The notes: generated by a model not told the origin, from the sequence alone. A stretch of 64,000 nt of DNA from Bacteroidales bacterium (GCA_017651645.1 JAGCCO010000018.1:1-64000); one strand, 5' to 3'; counted from the first letter of the stretch, positions 16,060-24,906 are shown. Program-made: numbers and translations.

Positions 16060-18582
16060 TTAAAACTCCATCACCAGCTTGATGTTGACATAGCGCGGCG
16101 TCAAGTAATTCGGCGCACCGTAGTATCTGTTGTCGATGTATTTCACCCAGTTGTAGGAGATGATATTCGGGATGTCGAGCAGGTTGAAGACATCCACGCT
16201 GACGAACATGTTGCGCACATAACGCAGCGGGTTGCCCTTGCTGAAGCTGCTGGCCTCGCTGATGAGCTGCTTGCTGAAACCGATGTCGACACGGCGGTAG
16301 GCTGGATAACGGCTCGAAGAGGAATAGAAGTCTGAGTTGTTGTCGTTGACGGGCAAACCCATGCCGAAACTCAAGGTCATATTGACACGCCATGTCGGGG
16401 CATTGGGAATGTAATCCTGGAAGAACAGCGAGAAGTTGACCAGCTGATGGGATGGACGATAATGCCAACCCAAGGCAACGGTATCGGCCACTTGATCATC
16501 GGTATGGTTGTAGAAAGGCAGGATTTGCCCTTCGTTATCTACCAGACAATAGTCGCCGCGGATGTCCTCCTTGGTCTGCATGAAGGAGAGGCTTGCCCAG
16601 CTGTCGATACCTTTCACGAACTCACCGTTCACCTTGAAATCGAGACCCGTTGCGTATGCTTTTGCCGACTGGTCGGCATAGTAACGGATACGCACATTGT
16701 CGATGTCGTAAGGGATGACATGGGTGAACCACTTGAAATAAGCCTCCGAGGTCAGGATGAAAGGCCGGTTGAAGGCGCGGAACTTGAAGTCGTTACCCGC
16801 CACAATCTGATAGGATTGCTGGGCTTTGGCGTCTTTGAAGAGGCTTCCGTCGCGGTTGCGGATCTCGCGATAGAATGGTGTTTGGTTATATACACCGCCC
16901 GAGAGACGATAAACGGTTTCATTTTTCTCGTTTTCAGGCTTATAGGCAATGCCCGCTCTCGGACTGACATACACCTTATTATTATAGCCCCAGTAATTAG
17001 CCCTCAAGCCACCCGTGATGACAAACTCGCCCTTGTCCTGATAGGGAATGGTCCATGAGTTTTGAATGAAACCGTCCAAGTTGTTGATAGAAAGCAGATT
17101 GTGTGCTTTATGCACGAAATCCATCCCGATTTCGGGCAATACGTCGGGATAACCGCCAATCACATCGGAAACATGGGGCATGCTGTAACCAGCAGAGTCA
17201 ATCATCTGCCATTCGTCCATCACGTCGTCGATGTCTTGATGTTGGAAGCGGAAGCCCCACTTCAGCAGGTTTTGGTTGTAGGCATATAGCCCTTTGTGGT
17301 CAAGGTTGTAGACCTGGGCATAGAAGCCGTTGCGGGCGTGTTTTATGAGTGTTCCAACTTCATGGTTCTCAATCACTTCACCAAAGTCCTCCGAGCCAAA
17401 AGAGGTGTTACGGATGCCAAAGAAATACTGTTCCTGGATGTCGTAAGTTTCCGTTTCGTATGTTGAGTATGTTGAGGCTATCCACTTCAGATTCATATCT
17501 TTGTTGGGTTTGTACGACAAGGTCAAAGCGCCTAAGCCTGTGGTATAGTCATCGATCTCTTGTCCGTCGAAATAGACGTTGACCTGGAACGGGAAGTCAA
17601 TAGTGCCGCCGTTGATTCTGGCATTCTGTGGGATGAGCATGTATCGGTTCTTGGAATAGTAACCCAAGAAAGACAGACCCCATTTGTCGTTGAATTTGTA
17701 GTCGAACAAAGCCTGTGCATCGGTGAAGTTGGGCTTGTAATCGCCTTTGGTGTTCATCATGCCGAGGGCCAGAGCCGTGTTTTTATAGCGAGCCCCAACC
17801 AAATAGCTGAATTTGTCGTTTTTCGTCGCACCTTCCACATGGGCTTCGGCACCCAAGAGGCTTAGTGTCAATGAACCCGCTGTCTCGCGAGGTTTTTTGT
17901 AGGTCACGTCTAATACCGATGACATCTTATCGCCATATTCCGCCGCAAAACCGCCTGCCGAAAACTCGATGTTGTTGACCAACTGTGAGTTGACGAAGCT
18001 CAAGCCTTCCTGTTGGCCCGAACCGACGAGGAAGGGACGGTAGATCTCAATGCCGTTCACGTAAATCAGGTTCTCGTCGAAGTTGCCGCCACGCACGCGG
18101 TATTGTGAACTCAGTTCGTTGTTCGACACCACGCCGGGCAAGGTCTTGATGAGGGTCTCCACACCGCCGCCCATCGAAGGCAACAAGGTGGCTTGCTTGG
18201 CATTGAGTCGCGTCAGACTTGAAGCTTCGGTTGCACGGTCACTGATGACGGCATCAGGAAGCACGGTGGCTGTGGAATGCAAGACCATGTCCAACTTGCG
18301 TTTCTCGCCTTTCTTCAGACGTACCGTTGTCTGTCTCTGCTCGAAACCGATGAAAGAGAAATGAATGGTCCAGGTGGAGTCGGAAAGCAACGATAGTTCA
18401 TAATAGCCTCTTGTGTCTGTCGTGTAGCCCACCAACAGCTCGGGGACGACCACGTTGGCCATTTCAATGGGATGGCCTTGCTCGTCGATCACCTTGCCGT
18501 AGACCGTGCCCGTCGGCAATTGTTGGGCCACGGCCGTCAGAGAGAAGAGCAACAACGCTATGAGGATGAACTTGGTTCGCAT
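16060..18582 (-). CDS. TonB-dependent receptor with carboxypeptidase-regulatory-like domain
   Basis: An outer-membrane importer energised by TonB; the substrate is unknown. The start was chosen at MRTKFILIALLLFSLTAVAQ, a signal peptide; 96 bases upstream in frame give no signal sequence. After it come a carboxypeptidase D regulatory-like domain (about residues 25-105, with GKVIDEQGHPIEMANVVVPE), the plug (about 115-230: VETLIKTLPGVVSNNELSSQ, YRVRGGNFDENLIYVNGIEI), and a barrel ending in YVNIKLVMEF. There is no SusD partner and no SusC signature, so it is more likely a metal, cofactor or peptide importer than a glycan system. No cobalamin riboswitch or promoter box is evident in the 112 bp before it. 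Confidence 0.88.
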   Translation of the reverse strand: MRTKFILIALLLFSLTAVAQQLPTGTVYGKVIDEQGHPIEMANVVVPELLVGYTTDTRGYYELSLLSDSTWTIHFSFIGFEQRQTTVRLKKGEKRKLDMVLHSTATVLPDAVISDRATEASSLTRLNAKQATLLPSMGGGVETLIKTLPGVVSNNELSSQYRVRGGNFDENLIYVNGIEIYRPFLVGSGQQEGLSFVNSQLVNNIEFSAGGFAAEYGDKMSSVLDVTYKKPRETAGSLTLSLLGAEAHVEGATKNDKFSYLVGARYKNTALALGMMNTKGDYKPNFTDAQALFDYKFNDKWGLSFLGYYSKNRYMLIPQNARINGGTIDFPFQVNVYFDGQEIDDYTTGLGALTLSYKPNKDMNLKWIASTYSTYETETYDIQEQYFFGIRNTSFGSEDFGEVIENHEVGTLIKHARNGFYAQVYNLDHKGLYAYNQNLLKWGFRFQHQDIDDVMDEWQMIDSAGYSMPHVSDVIGGYPDVLPEIGMDFVHKAHNLLSINNLDGFIQNSWTIPYQDKGEFVITGGLRANYWGYNNKVYVSPRAGIAYKPENEKNETVYRLSGGVYNQTPFYREIRNRDGSLFKDAKAQQSYQIVAGNDFKFRAFNRPFILTSEAYFKWFTHVIPYDIDNVRIRYYADQSAKAYATGLDFKVNGEFVKGIDSWASLSFMQTKEDIRGDYCLVDNEGQILPFYNHTDDQVADTVALGWHYRPSHQLVNFSLFFQDYIPNAPTWRVNMTLSFGMGLPVNDNNSDFYSSSSRYPAYRRVDIGFSKQLISEASSFSKGNPLRYVRNMFVSVDVFNLLDIPNIISYNWVKYIDNRYYGAPNYLTPRYVNIKLVMEF

Positions 18583-18637
18583 GAATGGATAACTGAAATA
18601 GTCGGAAATTATTATCTGGTTTTGGGCCAACTCAAAC

Positions 18638-18668
18638 AAAAAAAGCTGCTGCGCAAGGCACAGCAGCT
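18638..18668 (-). terminator. Terminator of rpmB
   Basis: The minus-strand stem AGCTGCTG / CAGCAGCT, with a 9-base loop, is followed by a T-run (an A-run on the plus strand at 18638-18644). It lies 27 bp after the rpmB stop. Confidence 0.8.
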
Positions 18669-18694
18669 CTGATATCAATCACATGCATTGTGAA

Positions 18695-18937
18695 TTACCA
18701 ACGCTCGAGGTTGCCCTTTTCGGAAGCATCCATGATGGCTTGGTAAATGCCCTTCTTGTTGATGGTGCGCATGCCAGCAGCTGATACCTTCAGCACAATC
18801 CATTCATCCCATTCCGGAACATAGAACTTCTTGATTTTCAGATTCGGTTCAAACGTTCTCTTCGTTCTCTTGTTGGAGTGAGAAACATTGTTGCCGTGCA
18901 TGACCTTTTTTCCTGTAATTTGACAAACTTTTGACAT
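18695..18937 (-). CDS. rpmB: 50S ribosomal protein L28
   Basis: The 80-residue protein begins [20 protein letters not shown], the L28 signature, followed by [20 protein letters not shown] and a [19 protein letters not shown] core. It is a large-subunit ribosomal component. In many Bacteroidota rpmB is followed by rpmG (L33) and a DUF4295 gene. Here a terminator and a TonB receptor follow instead, so the usual cluster is split. It has its own promoter box and a purine-rich AAAGGA before the ATG. Confidence 0.95.
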   Translation of the reverse strand: MSKVCQITGKKVMHGNNVSHSNKRTKRTFEPNLKIKKFYVPEWDEWIVLKVSAAGMRTINKKGIYQAIMDASEKGNLERW

Positions 18938-18984
18938 GACTCTTTATCCTTTATTATTATACTTGTCTTTTTTCTAACGGGCTG

Positions 18985-18992
18985 CAAAAATA
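18985..18992 (-). promoter_or_regulatory. -7 promoter box (TATTTTTG) for rpmB
   Basis: Minus-strand TATTTTTGCAG, 47 bp before the ATG. Confidence 0.55.
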
Positions 18993-19099
18993 CAACTTTT
19001 TTCTTTTCAAAACCCATTTCTGAAAAAATTGCATCAAAAAAATGCGAACTCTCTATAATCAGATACGAACATAACCTTCCCACACCAGGAAACCAACAA

Positions 19100-19127
19100 C
19101 TCTAAACTCTAAACTCTAAACACTAAA
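19100..19127. repeat. Short tandem repeat (CTCTAAA units) after the MscS gene
   Basis: Three to four head-to-tail copies of a 7-base unit abut the stop of the mechanosensitive channel gene. A similar run (CTCAACTCTAAA) lies at about 52691-52722. The rest of the 191-bp gap up to rpmB holds only the rpmB promoter. Confidence 0.6.
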
Positions 19128-19128
19128 C

Positions 19129-20034
19129 TTAACCCATATGAACATCCAACTGTGGGAATGGAAAATGCAACCCTTCTTGCGGGAAAGTCTTGTAAACCAG
19201 TTCGTTCATCTTGAAAAACACTGCCCAGTAGTCCTCGGGTTTTACCCTTGCCCTAACGGTGATGTCGATGGAGCTGTCACTCATCTTGATGAGTTCGATG
19301 ACGGGTTTCGGCTCTTTCAGAATACGTTCATCGGCATCGCAAAGGCGTTGCAGCACAGCCTTGGCTTTGTCATAGTCGTCGCCGTAGGAGATGGAGTACG
19401 TCCAGTCGACACGACGGTCGGTCTCCTTGTTGAAGTTGGTGACGGGACCTGTCGAAAGCGCACCATTAGGCAGTATGACGGTCTTGTTGTCAGGGGTGAG
19501 GATATGTGTGCTGAAGATCTGGATCGAATTGACCCGACCTTCATAGCCCTGTGCCGCGATGAAGTCACCCACCTTGAACGGCTTGAACAGCATAATCATC
19601 ACGCCGCCCGCAAAGTTCTGCAAAGTGCCGCTCAAAGCCATGCCGATGGCCAGACCCGCCGAGGCCAGCAAGGCCACCAACGAGCTCGTATTGATGCCCA
19701 AGATGCCCACAATGGCCATGATGAGGAAGAAGGTCAGCAACACCGACACCAAACTCATTAAAAAGGAAGCCAAGGAGGGGTCGGAGTTACGGCGGAGCAT
19801 CATCTTTGTCAATCCCTTCTTGGTCAGTTTGATGACCCAGCGACCGAGCAGCAGCACCACGATGGCGGCCACCAGCTTCAAACCGAAGGGGACAAGGTAT
19901 TCCTTTACCAGATCCGGTAGCCAATCCGAGACGGGGGTGGCCGCCAGTCTCTTTACGCCATCCACCATGCCATTGACAGCGGTCGTGTCTTGGATGGTCT
20001 CTGAAACTTGTTCAACTAGGGTGTCGTTTTCCAT
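19129..20034 (-). CDS. Small-conductance mechanosensitive channel (MscS family)
   Basis: An inner-membrane osmotic safety valve. The protein has 301 residues, with an N-terminal amphipathic part and three membrane segments (about residues 48-68, 88-112 and 115-140). The pore helix region is LVALLASAGLAIGMALSGTL, rich in Gly/Ala packing as in MscS TM3. The beta domain contains PFKVGDFIAAQGYEGRV and DNKTVILPNGAL, and the C-terminal alpha-beta domain ends the protein. Its length matches the short MscS class. It is divergent from the exosortase-family gene, with paired promoter boxes between them. Confidence 0.92.
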   Translation of the reverse strand: MENDTLVEQVSETIQDTTAVNGMVDGVKRLAATPVSDWLPDLVKEYLVPFGLKLVAAIVVLLLGRWVIKLTKKGLTKMMLRRNSDPSLASFLMSLVSVLLTFFLIMAIVGILGINTSSLVALLASAGLAIGMALSGTLQNFAGGVMIMLFKPFKVGDFIAAQGYEGRVNSIQIFSTHILTPDNKTVILPNGALSTGPVTNFNKETDRRVDWTYSISYGDDYDKAKAVLQRLCDADERILKEPKPVIELIKMSDSSIDITVRARVKPEDYWAVFFKMNELVYKTFPQEGLHFPFPQLDVHMG

Positions 20035-20078
20035 GGTTTGTGAGTTTAGCGAACAATAATTTCCACAAATTTTGGGCG

Positions 20079-20086
20079 CAAAGGTA
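20079..20086 (-). promoter_or_regulatory. -7 promoter box (TACCTTTG) for the MscS gene
   Basis: Minus-strand TACCTTTGC, 44 bp before the ATG at 20034. It pairs back-to-back with the box at 20107. Confidence 0.55.
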
Positions 20087-20106
20087 AGGATAATTCATAA
20101 AATATG

Positions 20107-20114
20107 TAATTTCG
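20107..20114 (+). promoter_or_regulatory. Near-consensus -7 box (TAATTTCG) for the exosortase/ROK pair
   Basis: TAATTTCGC differs from TAnnTTTG at one base. The same variant occurs before the ribonucleotide reductase at 21979, which supports its being functional. Confidence 0.45.
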
Positions 20115-20131
20115 CACCGCAAATTCTTCTT

Positions 20132-20728
20132 ATGCGCATACAAGATATCAAGGCATATTGCAAGGACCCGAAAAACCGTAGTACGGTGAATGTTGGTTTG
20201 TTTATCTTGCTGATCATCAGCTTTCATTTTCTCTATCTGGGATGGCAGGCACTTGGCTATTGGCCTGTTGGGAAATGGGTTGACCAACTGATGGTCTGGT
20301 CGGTCAATATGGTTTACAACCAATCTTGCTGGGTGCTCGACCATGTTTTCCATCTTGATTTGACCACGATTTCTTCAAGACGGTTTATTTCCACCCTCAA
20401 CAGTGCGGGCGGATGGGCGCGGGTCACCATCGCCCCCGAATGTGCCAGCCTGAAACAGTGGATGCACTGGATCTTCCTCATGTTGCTCTTCCCTGGCCCT
20501 TGGAAGCATAAACTTTGGTATATCCCAGCGGGGTTGGTCATCATCGAGTGGACCAATGTCATCCGCATCTGTGGCGTGCTTATGATGCAGATACCGTGGC
20601 CCAATAGTTTCCATATCGCCCACGATTATATCTTTAAGGTGTTCTTCTATCTCGTCATCTTTCTTATGTGGATGCTCTGGGTGGAGAAGTTCTATAATCC
20701 GACATTAAAAGCAAAACAACATGAATAA
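20132..20728 (+). CDS. Exosortase/archaeosortase family transpeptidase
   Basis: A 198-residue polytopic membrane protein with about six hydrophobic segments. The exosortase catalytic pattern is complete: Cys104 in APECASLKQW, Arg145 in TNVIRICGVL and His164 in FHIAHDYIFKVFFY, each next to a membrane helix. Family members cut C-terminal PEP-CTERM-like signals and transfer the protein to a surface acceptor. The start is the ATG giving MRIQDIKAYC; an upstream in-frame start at 20072 would include the promoter. Its last 8 bases overlap the start of the ROK kinase gene, so the two are co-translated. No substrate is adjacent; the protein encoded at 40051-40311 is the only candidate in this window. 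I do not assign a named Xrt subtype. Confidence 0.85.
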   Translation: MRIQDIKAYCKDPKNRSTVNVGLFILLIISFHFLYLGWQALGYWPVGKWVDQLMVWSVNMVYNQSCWVLDHVFHLDLTTISSRRFISTLNSAGGWARVTIAPECASLKQWMHWIFLMLLFPGPWKHKLWYIPAGLVIIEWTNVIRICGVLMMQIPWPNSFHIAHDYIFKVFFYLVIFLMWMLWVEKFYNPTLKAKQHE

Positions 20729-21812
20729 CACTCCCATTATCTTCATTCTCGACGCTGGCGGCACGGGATTCAAGTTCTCAGCCGTGCAAGACGCTCACGA
20801 AATCATCGAACCTTTCACCATCCCATCGGCAGCACCCACGCTTGAGGAAGTGCTGCAGAAACTTATCACAGGATTCCACGAGTGTGAGACCCACTGTGGC
20901 TCAAAAGCTGCCGCCATAAGTTTCTGCTTCCCTGGGCCTGCCGACTATCCCAACGGTATCATCGGCGACTTGCCCAACCTGCCCACCTTCCGTGGCGGTG
21001 TTCCCTTAAAGCAAATGCTTGAAAATGAGTTCCATGTACCTGTCTTTATCAATAACGACGGCGACCTGTTTGCCTATGGCGAGGCCCTCAGTGGTCTGCT
21101 CCCCAAGGTCAACAAGGAACTGGAAAGCCAAGGCAACCCGAAACGCTACAAGAACCTGTTCGGCGTGACCCTCGGCACGGGCTTCGGCGGAGGCATAGTT
21201 ATTAATAAGGTGTTGCTCAACGGCGACAACTCGGCAGGCGGTGAGATTTGGTGCTCGCGCAACTGTCTATACCCCAACACGATAGCCGAAGACAGTGTCA
21301 GTATCCGTGCGGTGCGCCGTGTATATGCCCGCGAAGCTGGCATCGCCTTTGAGGATGCGCCACAGCCTTACGATATCTTCAAGATTGCCCAAGGCGAGCA
21401 GCAAGGCAACAAGGAAGCCGCGCTGAAGGCTTGGGACGAGCTGACCACCGTGTTGGCCGATGTGCTTGGTAACGGTCTTCGTTTCACCGATGGTCTTGTG
21501 GTCATCGGAGGCGGACTCTCAGGTGCTTGGCCTGTGTTCATGCCCATGCTCATCCGTAAGATGAACGAGCCATACCAAGTGAACGGCAACGTCATCCCTC
21601 GTATGGAGACCGAAGTCTTTAACTTGATGGATACCAACGATATGAAACGCTTCACTGCGAAATCGGGCAAGATGGTCAAAGTGCCCTTCAGCGAGCAAGA
21701 GGTATGGTACGACCCGAGCAAACGTGTGGGTGTGGGCATCACCGCACTCGGCACTTCATCGGCAGTGGCCGTCGGCGCCTACGCCTTTGCCATGGAGCAG
21801 ATGAAAAAATGA
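20721..21812 (+). CDS. ROK family sugar kinase
   Basis: Probable cytosolic hexose or N-acetylhexosamine kinase of the ROK/actin fold. The phosphate loop DAGGTGFKFS (D11) is at the N-terminus. The sugar/catalytic segment FINNDGDLFAYGEAL contains the catalytic Asp, and TLGTGFGGGIVI and VVIGGGLSGAWPVF are the second phosphate and adenosine motifs. The usual ROK zinc cluster is not clear: EIWCSRNCLYPNTIAED keeps only two cysteines. At 363 residues it is longer than typical glucokinases because of an inserted C-terminal region. The ATGAATAA overlap with the exosortase gene implies translational coupling and possibly a shared envelope-glycan role, which is inference. Confidence 0.85.
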   Translation: MNNTPIIFILDAGGTGFKFSAVQDAHEIIEPFTIPSAAPTLEEVLQKLITGFHECETHCGSKAAAISFCFPGPADYPNGIIGDLPNLPTFRGGVPLKQMLENEFHVPVFINNDGDLFAYGEALSGLLPKVNKELESQGNPKRYKNLFGVTLGTGFGGGIVINKVLLNGDNSAGGEIWCSRNCLYPNTIAEDSVSIRAVRRVYAREAGIAFEDAPQPYDIFKIAQGEQQGNKEAALKAWDELTTVLADVLGNGLRFTDGLVVIGGGLSGAWPVFMPMLIRKMNEPYQVNGNVIPRMETEVFNLMDTNDMKRFTAKSGKMVKVPFSEQEVWYDPSKRVGVGITALGTSSAVAVGAYAFAMEQMKK

Positions 21813-21821
21813 TGTCCGCAT

Positions 21822-21849
21822 GTAGAGACGTTTCTTGAAATGTCTCTAC
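21822..21849. repeat. Intergenic palindrome, family A (copy 1)
   Basis: The 13-bp arms GTAGAGACGTTTC and GAAATGTCTCTAC (one G-U pair) lie around a 2-base loop, right after the ROK stop. The outer eight bases match the copies at 42993 and 53784. It may act as a transcript end. The rest of the 238-bp gap to the reductase gene is AT-rich with a promoter box near its end. Confidence 0.7.
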
Positions 21850-21978
21850 TGCATGCCAAAATTTTTCGTTTTTTCATATTCTTTTGACTATCAAATTATA
21901 AAAATTTATCAACAACCATTGTTGAAAAATAACTGTCCAAAAAAGCATTTTTTCTGGACAAGATACCTTCTTCTTTGC

Positions 21979-21986
21979 TAATTTCG
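21979..21986 (+). promoter_or_regulatory. Near-consensus -7 box (TAATTTCG) for the ribonucleotide reductase
   Basis: TAATTTCGC lies 64 bp before the ATG at 22051. No riboswitch-like fold was recognised in the leader. Confidence 0.45.
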
Positions 21987-22050
21987 CAACTTGAAAAAGA
22001 ACGAGTGGATTTTTGTTGCTTTTGCTTGTAACTCAGTAATTATCAGAAAG

Positions 22051-24831
22051 ATGAAATCAAACCATACTCAAACGGAATTTGAGGGAGACTTGTTTAGCGG
22101 CCTTGAGGAAGCCCAAATCGATCAGCCGGAAGTTCGTCCGTACGACAAGATTATAGAGTCGCGGAAGAATGCCAATTTTGCTGCTGAGCAGATTGAGCGT
22201 CAGGAGGAGGTACAAGTGGTGGAGAAGGCCGATTCTCATGAGGTGAAAAATGAGTCTGTGTTTGATGAGAAGCCGAAAATGGAATACCACGCCTATCCGA
22301 TTGAGGAGGTGAAGGCCGCGGCCAAGGAATACTTCCATGGCGATGCTTTGGCGGGTGATGTCTGGGCCAACAAATATGCTTTGAAGGACAGCGAAGGCAA
22401 CACTTATGAGCTTACTCCCGACGAGATGCACCATCGCATCGCCCGCGAGATTGCCCGCATCGAACGCCGTTATCCCAACCCGATGAAGGAAGAGGAGGTT
22501 TATGAGGTGCTGAAGGACTTCCGTTACATCGTGCCCCAAGGCAGCCCCATGGCTGGTATCGGCAATAGTTTCCAGATTTCATCTTTGTCGAATTGCTTCG
22601 TCATCGGCAACAACGGCAACTCCGACTCCTACGGCGGTATCATGAAGACCGACCAGGAACAGGTGCAGCTGATGAAACGTCGCGGCGGTGTGGGTCACGA
22701 CCTGTCGCATATCCGTCCTACGGGCAGCCCCGTCAAGAACTGCGCTCTGACATCCACCGGCGTCGTTCCCTTCATGGAACGTTTTTCCAACTCGACGAAA
22801 GAAGTCGCCCAAGACGGTCGCCGCGGTGCCCTGATGATGAGCATCAGCATCAAGCATCCCGACTCGGAGGCTTTCATCGACGCCAAGATGACCCAAGGCC
22901 GCATCACCAACGCCAATGTCTCAGTGCGCCTCACCGATGAGTTCATGCAATGCGTCAAGGAAGGCAAGCCTTTCATCCAGCAATATCCCATCGATTCACC
23001 GAATCCGAAATATACCAAGGAGGTTGACGCCCGCGCCTTGTGGAACAAAATCATCCACAACGCATGGAAGTCGGCCGAGCCAGGTGTGATGTTCTGGGAC
23101 ACCATCATCCGCGAGTCCATTCCCGATTGTTATGCCGACTTGGGCTTCAAGACCTTGAGCACCAACCCCTGCGGCGAGATTCCGCTTTGTGCCTACGACA
23201 GCTGCCGACTGCTGGCCATCAACCTTTACAGCTATGTCGACCATCCCTTTACGCCTGAGGCCCGCTTCAACTTCCAGCTGTTCTCGAAGCATGTGGCCAT
23301 CGCCCAGCGCATGATGGACGACATCGTCGACCTCGAGATCGAGAAAGTGGACACTATTTTGGCCAAGATCGCCTCCGACCCCGAAGACGATGAGGTGAAA
23401 AGCACCGAAGCTAACCTGTGGAAACACATCAAGGAGAAGTGTCTGCAAGGCCGTCGCACGGGTATCGGCATTACCGCCGAGGGCGACATGCTCGCCGCCT
23501 TGGGCAAACGCTATGCCTCCGATGAAGCCATCGCTTTCTCCACCGAGATTCAGAAGCTGTTGGCATACAACGCCTACCGTTCTTCCGTCAATCTGGCCGA
23601 AGAACGTGGCAAGTTCCCCATGTATGACGCCAAACGCGAGGAGAACAACCCCTTCATTAAGCGTCTGCGTGCCTTGGACGAGGACCTCTACCAGAAGATG
23701 TGCCGCGTGGGTCGCCGCAACATCGCCATGCTGACCATCGCCCCGACGGGTACCGTCAGCATCTGCACGCAGACCACCTCAGGTATCGAGCCCGTCTTCA
23801 TGGTGGCCTACAAACGCCGCCGCAAGGTGAACGCCAACGACAAGGATGTCCATGTCACCTTCACCGACGTGACGGGCAACTCGTTCGAGGAGTACAATGT
23901 GTTCCACCACAAGTTCATCACATGGCTTGAGGTGAACGGCTACAACGTCGAAGAGGTATTGAAATACGACGACGAGAAACTCAATGCGGTCATCGCCAAG
24001 TCACCTTATTACAAAGCCACCGCCAACGACATCGACTGGGTGAACAAAGTCAGGATGCAGGGCTCGATGCAGAAATGGGTCGACCACAGCATCAGCGTGA
24101 CGGTCAATGTGCCGAAGGAGACGACCGAAGAGCTCGTCAGCCAGATCTATATGACCGCTTGGGAAAGCGGCTGCAAAGGCATGACCATTTACCGCGATGG
24201 CTCGCGCGATGGCGTCCTGGTTTCAAAGGATGAGAAGAAAGAGGAGAAGAAGGAAAGTCAGGAGGGTGCAAGACCTAACGACATCCACGAAAATTCCGCT
24301 CCTCCGCGTCCGAGAGAGTTGGAATGCGACGTGGTGCGTTTCCAGAATAACTACGAGAAATGGATTGCCTTTGTCGGCAAGCTGAACGGCAAGCCTTACG
24401 AGATTTTCCTGGGCAAGGCCGAGGATTTCTTCCTGCCGCCTTATGTTGAGCGAGGCATCATCATCCGTGAGAAGATCAAAGGCGAATCAACGCGCTATGA
24501 CTTCCGTTACACCGACAAGGACGGTTACGAAGTGCTGATGCAAGGCCTGTCGCGTTCGTTCGACAAGGAATACTGGAACTATGCCAAACTGATTTCAGGC
24601 ATCCTGCGTCATGGCATGCCTATCCAATATGTGATCGAATTGGTGCAGAACCTCAATGTGGAGGAAGAAAGCATCAACACTTGGAAGAATGGCATTGCAC
24701 GTGCACTGAAGAAATATGTGCCCGACGGCTTGGTCGATGAGAAGGAGAAATGTCCCACCTGTGGCGAGAAGCTCGTCTTTGAGGACGGCTGCAAACATTG
24801 TCGCAACTGCGGCTACTCCAAGTGCGGATAG
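22051..24831 (+). CDS. nrdJ: Adenosylcobalamin-dependent (class II) ribonucleotide reductase
   Basis: Reduces ribonucleotides to deoxyribonucleotides using adenosylcobalamin as the radical source, oxygen-independently. The product has 926 residues. The thiyl radical site N-x-C-x-E is TNPCGEIPLC (N372, C374, E376). The redox pair is C182 (SLSNCFVIGN) and C385 (DSCRLLAINL); the 11-residue spacing from C374 to C385 fits this class. The C-terminus carries a TSCPD-like domain and a cysteine cluster (CPTCGEKLVFEDGCKHCRNC, then CG), likely a zinc ribbon that re-reduces the site. About 75 weakly conserved residues precede the core. The start is the ATG giving MKSNHTQTEF; an upstream TTG start overlaps the promoter. 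A cobalamin adenosyltransferase is at 58287. Confidence 0.93.
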   Translation: MKSNHTQTEFEGDLFSGLEEAQIDQPEVRPYDKIIESRKNANFAAEQIERQEEVQVVEKADSHEVKNESVFDEKPKMEYHAYPIEEVKAAAKEYFHGDALAGDVWANKYALKDSEGNTYELTPDEMHHRIAREIARIERRYPNPMKEEEVYEVLKDFRYIVPQGSPMAGIGNSFQISSLSNCFVIGNNGNSDSYGGIMKTDQEQVQLMKRRGGVGHDLSHIRPTGSPVKNCALTSTGVVPFMERFSNSTKEVAQDGRRGALMMSISIKHPDSEAFIDAKMTQGRITNANVSVRLTDEFMQCVKEGKPFIQQYPIDSPNPKYTKEVDARALWNKIIHNAWKSAEPGVMFWDTIIRESIPDCYADLGFKTLSTNPCGEIPLCAYDSCRLLAINLYSYVDHPFTPEARFNFQLFSKHVAIAQRMMDDIVDLEIEKVDTILAKIASDPEDDEVKSTEANLWKHIKEKCLQGRRTGIGITAEGDMLAALGKRYASDEAIAFSTEIQKLLAYNAYRSSVNLAEERGKFPMYDAKREENNPFIKRLRALDEDLYQKMCRVGRRNIAMLTIAPTGTVSICTQTTSGIEPVFMVAYKRRRKVNANDKDVHVTFTDVTGNSFEEYNVFHHKFITWLEVNGYNVEEVLKYDDEKLNAVIAKSPYYKATANDIDWVNKVRMQGSMQKWVDHSISVTVNVPKETTEELVSQIYMTAWESGCKGMTIYRDGSRDGVLVSKDEKKEEKKESQEGARPNDIHENSAPPRPRELECDVVRFQNNYEKWIAFVGKLNGKPYEIFLGKAEDFFLPPYVERGIIIREKIKGESTRYDFRYTDKDGYEVLMQGLSRSFDKEYWNYAKLISGILRHGMPIQYVIELVQNLNVEEESINTWKNGIARALKKYVPDGLVDEKEKCPTCGEKLVFEDGCKHCRNCGYSKCG

Positions 24832-24870
24832 ACTAATACGAACAGTTGTTTTTTTATCTTCATAATGGCG

Positions 24871-24906
24871 AGAGGGTGTGCCAGTATTGACACACCCTCT
24901 TTTTTT
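24871..24906 (+). terminator. Terminator of nrdJ
   Basis: The 10-bp stem AGAGGGTGTG / CACACCCTCT with a 10-base loop, followed by a run of T, is a textbook intrinsic terminator. Confidence 0.9.

Noticed and set aside
18583..18694. Possible cobalamin riboswitch before the TonB receptor
   Set aside because: Only 112 bp are available, filled largely by the rpmB terminator, and no B12-box-like sequence was seen. The same holds for the nrdJ and adenosyltransferase leaders.
20132..20728. Assignment to a named exosortase subtype such as XrtF
   Set aside because: The subtype's usual partner gene is not adjacent and no profile search can be run; only the superfamily is supported.
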